64,000 nucleotides of DNA from Bacillota bacterium (GTDB lineage: Bacteria; Bacillota; Clostridia; Christensenellales; CAG-138): positions 62,001-126,000 of the forward strand of contig JAEWCL010000006.1 of the NCBI GenBank assembly GCA_023390655.1, read 5' to 3'. Positions 60,685 to 64,000 of the stretch are shown here, in pieces. Below the pieces are notes generated by a model. That model searched no databases, was not told where the DNA came from, and saw only the letters and a list, made by a program, of their open reading frames with translations. Position numbers and translations under genes: made by a program. Position 1 is the first letter of the stretch. The number at the start of each line of letters is the position of its first letter.

Positions 60685-61805
60685 AAATTGGCCTCCAGTA
60701 ATACGGTTCCTTCCATGCGGTACAGTTTCGCGCCGGAAAGGTCTTCGGGCGGGCTTGTCAGCGCACAGACGCGCAACCCCTTTTTTGTAAGCGATTCGAG
60801 CGCCCGATGGAGCGATAACAGGTCGGTATCGGGCCCGTAGAGCACTACCGCATCGTATCGGCTCTGCGCGGGCTGCGGAAAATAGCGGTCGATCTCGTCA
60901 AAATAGATCGCAAAGCCGATAGCCTCAAGATCGCCTTTGCCCATGCGTCCAAGCAGCGGATCGTACCGGCCGCCCGAAAGCACGGCGCGCGGCACGCTTT
61001 TGACATACCCGCGGAAGATGAGGCCGTTGTAGTAACTCGAATCGTTCGCGATCGAAAAATCCAATCGCAGCGCGCCCGCCTGCCCGGAAGCTGCAAGCAC
61101 GCCGTAGAGCGATTCAAGCTCCGAAAGCGCCTCGCGCATGGCAGGCGTTGTTGCGAGCGTTTTGATACGCGGGAGCGCTTCGCCCATCGGTCCGCTGATG
61201 CGGAGGAGCGCCGCGAGCGGCGCGGTTTCGGCCGCCGCAATGCCGTATTCGGCTGCGATAGCAGTGAGCTCATGCGCGTTCTTGCTTTCCAGGCAGCGCA
61301 GCAGCGCCTTTTTCGCTTCCGCGGGCGCCTGGATGGCGGAGAAGACGCCTGATAGAAACCCCATGTGGGAAATGTCGAGCACATAGTCCTCTTCAATGAG
61401 CGCAAGGCTCTTGAGCGCAAGGCTTACAAGCTCAATATTCGTATACGGCGTTACCTTGCCGATGTATTCGATGCCGACCTGAGAAATCTCCTTGTATTCG
61501 CGCACCTCGCGGCTCAACCGGTACACGCTTTCGCTGTAATACAGGCGCTCGGGCGCTTCCGCGGTGGCGCGCGTGTTTTTGACGATGCTCATCGTGACGT
61601 CCGGTTTTAACGCCATCAGCTTGCCGTTTAAATCCGTGAAGGTGATGATCTGGGCGCTATTTAGAAAATCCCTGTGGTCCACATAAAAATCATATTCCTC
61701 GAACTTGCCCATGCGGAAATTGCGGTAACCGCAGCCTTCATACAGGATGCGCAGCAAATACGCGGTGCGTTCGCCTTTTCTTAAGGACGTCAGATTCAGC
61801 TCCAA
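60681..61805 (-). CDS. hisZ: ATP phosphoribosyltransferase regulatory subunit
   Basis: A 374-residue class II tRNA-synthetase-like protein without aminoacylation. Segments DGNLALKPDVT-like (NGKLMALKPDVTMSIVKN), RLYYSESVYR, GIEYIG and LSGGRYDPLL fit HisZ. With short HisG it forms the hetero-octamer and senses histidine. The TTG at 61805 is preferred because GAAGGAG lies 8 bases before it; ATG 61823 has no site. First gene of the operon, about 45 bases after its promoter, so no T-box or long leader. Confidence 0.93.
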   Translation of the reverse strand: MELNLTSLRKGERTAYLLRILYEGCGYRNFRMGKFEEYDFYVDHRDFLNSAQIITFTDLNGKLMALKPDVTMSIVKNTRATAEAPERLYYSESVYRLSREVREYKEISQVGIEYIGKVTPYTNIELVSLALKSLALIEEDYVLDISHMGFLSGVFSAIQAPAEAKKALLRCLESKNAHELTAIAAEYGIAAAETAPLAALLRISGPMGEALPRIKTLATTPAMREALSELESLYGVLAASGQAGALRLDFSIANDSSYYNGLIFRGYVKSVPRAVLSGGRYDPLLGRMGKGDLEAIGFAIYFDEIDRYFPQPAQSRYDAVVLYGPDTDLLSLHRALESLTKKGLRVCALTSPPEDLSGAKLYRMEGTVLLEANL

Positions 61806-61868
61806 GCGTATGGCTCCTTCCATTTCCCGGCATAGCGATTTTACTTTATGCGTTTCATTGCTTTGGCT

Positions 61869-61897
61869 ATCATACTACGCTTTCGCGTGGTAGTCAA
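61869..61897 (-). promoter_or_regulatory. Histidine operon promoter
   Basis: Minus-strand TTGACT (plus 61892-61897), 17-base spacer, TATGAT (61869-61874). The spacer forms a partial palindrome (ACTACCACGC-GAAA-GCGTAGTAT) and may hold an operator. Confidence 0.85.
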
Positions 61898-61975
61898 GTA
61901 GCATGCTAAAGCAAGTCGGCGATTTCGTATTATTGCTTATCATACCATACAGTGCAGGACAAACCAAAAAGGAAT

Positions 61976-62000
61976 AGAAAAAGCCCGCAAATGCGGGCTT
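61976..62000 (-). terminator. Terminator of the pit operon
   Basis: AAGCCCGCA/TGCGGGCTT (61981-62000) followed on the minus strand by TTTTTC. It ends the DUF47 gene and protects the his promoter. Confidence 0.85.
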
Positions 62001-62053
62001 CAGGGTAAACCGTTTGAAGGTTCAAGGGTATCGGGTACAAATGCCGTGCTCCC

Positions 62054-62668
62054 TTATGTTTTGGTGATGATGATGCTCTCCACACAGTTTGCGACATCCT
62101 CGCAATCATCAAGCGCGTTTTCAAGCTCATCATAAACCTTATGCAGCTTCATCAGGTTGATGGGATCCTTCTCATGCGTGAAGAGTTCGCGAAGCGCTTC
62201 CTTGTAACAACGGTCTCCGAGTTCTTCAATGCGGTTGATGTCGATGATCAACTCATACAGGCGGTTACTCTTTTTGCCGCGGTGCAGCTCGCTCATCAGG
62301 TCTGCAAGCTGTTCGCAGGCCTTTACAATCAAGCCCGCCATCGTACGCATGGGCGGGGTGACTTCCGTAACGTTGAGCATCCACAGATTGCCCGCAACGG
62401 AATCGATGCTGTCGATGATATCGTCCGTTTCCTTGGCGATCTGGTAAATATCATCGCGGTCAATGGGCGTAATAAACGCCACATTGAGGTGTTCGCAGAC
62501 GGTATGCATGTGCGTGTCCGCATCCTGCTCCGTTTTCTTGATGGCGGCGAACTCTTCTTCAAGCAGGCGGTTCTCTTCGAGCAGCTTCTGCAGAGCCTTT
62601 GCCGCAGTGACGCAATAGGCTACGCCCTGTTCGAACATATCGTAGTAATTCAGATCCTTCTTTGCCAT
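62054..62668 (-). CDS. DUF47 (PhoU-like) partner of the Pit transporter
   Basis: A 204-residue all-helical protein of the DUF47/PhoU-like family, a usual partner of PitA. It has EQDADTHMHTVCEHL and IDRDDIYQIAKETDDIIDSIDS split over the conserved second bundle, and IDINRIEELGDRCYKEALREL. It probably modulates Pit activity or sorting. ATG 62668 has GAGGGAG upstream. It lies 19 bases after pit. Confidence 0.9.
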   Translation of the reverse strand: MAKKDLNYYDMFEQGVAYCVTAAKALQKLLEENRLLEEEFAAIKKTEQDADTHMHTVCEHLNVAFITPIDRDDIYQIAKETDDIIDSIDSVAGNLWMLNVTEVTPPMRTMAGLIVKACEQLADLMSELHRGKKSNRLYELIIDINRIEELGDRCYKEALRELFTHEKDPINLMKLHKVYDELENALDDCEDVANCVESIIITKT

Positions 62669-62687
62669 AATCAATCTCCCTCTACAA

Positions 62688-63686
62688 TTAGAATATTGCG
62701 TTCATCAACAGGGCCATGATGTAGCCAATCAGGCCGCAGGCTGGGAAGGTGAGCACCCATGCGGTGATCATCTCTTTTACGATGCCCCAGTTTACGTTGC
62801 TTAACCTGCGCGCCGCGGCAGCGCCCATAATAGCAGTGCCCTTGGTATTGGTGGTGCTCAGCGGGATACCGAACACGGTGGCCGCCAGCATACATGCGGA
62901 TGCGGCGACTTCTGCGGAAAAGCCCTGGTATTTTTCGATTTTGACCATGTCAAGCCCCATGGTTTTGATGATGCGGTAGCCGCCTACTGACGTACCGACC
63001 GCCATGAGCACAGAGCAGAACACCATGACGTACCACGGGATAAAACCCTCGCCCCCTGGCATGGCAATGCCGCCCAGGGAAAGTGCAAATACCAATACGC
63101 CCATGAATTTTTGCCCGTCCTGCGCGCCATGGCTGAACGCCATTGCGGAGGCCGAGGCCACCTGGCCGATGGAGAAAAATTTGTTTGCTTTGTGCCGGTT
63201 GACGTTGCGGAACAGTTTGGCGATAAGAGCGGTAAAGAGGCCGCCGGACGCGAAACCGAGTATGGAAGAAATGCCCAGACCAAGGAGTACCTTTTGCCAT
63301 TCCACCCAGCTGACGGAGGCAAGGCCGCCGTTTGCGAGCGCTGCGCCCGTAAGGCCTGCGATGAGCGCGTGGCTTTCGCTGGTGGGAATCCCGAAGCGCC
63401 AGGCGCCTACCGACCACGTGACGATGGCGAGCTGCGCTGCCGCCAGTGTAATGAGGCCTTCCTTGCCGGGAGTAAGCTCAATGATGTTGGAGATGGTCTT
63501 TGCAACCGCCGTACCCATCAACAGTACGCCCAGAAGGTTAAACACCGCTGCAAGCAGCACGGCTTTCCTCGGCGTTAATACCCTGGTGGAAACAACAGTC
63601 GTCAGCGCGTTGGGGGCATCCGTCCATCCGTTGACGAAGATGGATGCACAAACAAGCAAAATGACAAATATAAGGCCGGTCTGCAT
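62688..63686 (-). CDS. pit: Low-affinity inorganic phosphate transporter Pit
   Basis: A 332-residue secondary transporter with about ten helices in two PHO4-type repeats: NGWTDAPNALTTVV (about 19-32) and the second-half GAQDGQKFMG and PLSTTNTKGTAIMG. It imports phosphate with protons, usually as a metal-phosphate complex. A site AGAGGGAT lies before the ATG. It is first in a two-gene operon with the DUF47 gene, behind a structured leader. Confidence 0.93.
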   Translation of the reverse strand: MQTGLIFVILLVCASIFVNGWTDAPNALTTVVSTRVLTPRKAVLLAAVFNLLGVLLMGTAVAKTISNIIELTPGKEGLITLAAAQLAIVTWSVGAWRFGIPTSESHALIAGLTGAALANGGLASVSWVEWQKVLLGLGISSILGFASGGLFTALIAKLFRNVNRHKANKFFSIGQVASASAMAFSHGAQDGQKFMGVLVFALSLGGIAMPGGEGFIPWYVMVFCSVLMAVGTSVGGYRIIKTMGLDMVKIEKYQGFSAEVAASACMLAATVFGIPLSTTNTKGTAIMGAAAARRLSNVNWGIVKEMITAWVLTFPACGLIGYIMALLMNAIF

Positions 63687-63883
63687 GGGTGATATCCCTC
63701 TCTAAGTAAAAACATAGGTCTTGGCGGAACCTGAACTGCGCGGCTGTACGCTTGTCCGCAGCCCCCAAAAACATCCGCTACCCTTTGTAGAAAACGCTTT
63801 CCGCATTTGGCGTGTCTCTCTACGGTTGCCGTAAAAAGACACGCCAAATGTAAAGGGCTTGATCAAACCTTTACACCAGTATA
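63687..63883 (-). other. Structured leader and extended -10 promoter of pit
   Basis: No gene lies here. The minus strand has an extended -10 (TGGTATACT; -10 at 63878-63883) and then about 190 bases of leader. First come GTAAAGG/CCTTTAC arms (63850-63856 and 63868-63874) around TTGATCAA. Next is a perfect 14-bp stem (63804-63817 with 63837-63850) that has a second stem TACGG/CCGTA in its loop. Further stems follow nearer the gene (GGCTG/CAGCC). No known riboswitch class could be assigned. Confidence 0.6.
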
Positions 63884-64000
63884 CCATACGATATCTGCTT
63901 ATGGACAACCTCTACAGAAAAAACACAATTAAATTCGACATATATCCAAGAGATCTGCGGCAGCGCTGCTTGTTTCTGGATACGATGGGAGCGCTGCCCG
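63884..64000. other. Window edge, no supported gene
   Basis: A 9-bp perfect inverted repeat (GGCAGCGCT at 63959-63967, AGCGCTGCC at 63990-63998) lies here and could be a terminator or an operator. An open frame from ATG 63901 runs off the edge on the + strand, but it has no ribosome binding site and cannot be called. Confidence 0.4.

Noticed and set aside
61806..62053. T-box or leader peptide for the histidine operon
   Set aside because: The promoter lies only about 45 bases before the start, so there is no room for one; no run of His codons is present.
63901..64000. Possible gene start on the + strand running off the edge
   Set aside because: It has no ribosome binding site and only 33 codons are visible, and it overlaps the pit promoter region.

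Overview
The window looks like chromosome of a moderately GC-rich, spore-forming, anaerobic Gram-positive bacterium of the class Clostridia (Bacillota). The reasons are the yabP-yabQ-divIC cluster, two CotF-type coat proteins, the prfA / Sua5 / arginine-phosphatase-like / rpiB / upp order shared with Bacillus, strong AGGAGG ribosome binding sites, several TTG/GTG starts and TTGACA-N17-TATAAT promoters. Genus cannot be told from sequence alone; a Christensenellales-like lineage is only a guess. No rRNA, tRNA, CRISPR array, transposase or prophage was seen.

Layout. 1-4.1 kb: end of an Ldh2-type dehydrogenase, then a surface flavin cluster (FMN-binding lipoprotein, nitroreductase-like lipoprotein, ApbE flavin transferase). 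4.2-7.2 kb: a PadR-controlled operon with a HAAS/DUF1700 membrane protein and two short-chain dehydrogenases. 7.3-11.1 kb: hydrolase, thiamine pyrophosphokinase, AraC regulator, Ppx/GppA phosphatase. 11.1-12.2 kb: divIC, yabQ, yabP. 12.5-24.4 kb: rho (with a large prion-like insertion), rpmE, a DUF1385 protein, prmC, a CapA-like lipoprotein, prfA, Sua5, an arginine-phosphatase-like enzyme, rpiB, upp, an AT-rich lincosamide nucleotidyltransferase gene that looks acquired, and an AEC transporter. 24.6-29.3 kb: acetyltransferase, glycine-betaine ABC importer and its probable c-di-AMP-responsive regulator BusR. 29.3-36.4 kb: asnS, an unknown protein, a YugP-type zinc peptidase, two DegV paralogs, a beta-CASP nuclease. 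36.7-41.0 kb: molybdate uptake and molybdopterin genes (mogA, modCBA, a MoCF-domain protein). 41.2-45.5 kb: ADP-ribosylglycohydrolase, coat proteins, perR-katA, a DUF454 protein. 45.5-51.7 kb: a pair of uncharacterised proteins, a lipoprotein, mntP behind a manganese riboswitch, a YibE/F protein, alkaline phosphatase. 51.8-53.2 kb: an unknown protein and rpsD with a twin-palindrome leader. 53.2-61.8 kb: a complete histidine operon hisZGDCBHAF-IE plus a PHP histidinol phosphatase. 62-64 kb: a Pit phosphate transporter with its DUF47 partner and a structured leader.

How the parts fit. The first cluster suggests covalent flavin loading of cell-surface proteins, a type of extracytosolic electron-transfer module. 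The betaine importer with BusR is an osmotic-stress circuit. perR-katA and mntP with its riboswitch are oxidative-stress and metal-homeostasis controls. The mod genes supply molybdenum cofactor. A family of mosaic palindromic repeats (four copies found) lies between genes and interrupts the his operon between hisB and hisH.

The items most worth a second look are the prion-like Rho, the surface flavin cluster, the mosaic repeats, the rpsD twin palindromes, the pit leader, the acquired lnu gene and a promoter followed at once by a terminator at about 47.4 kb. None is proven here to be a new system.
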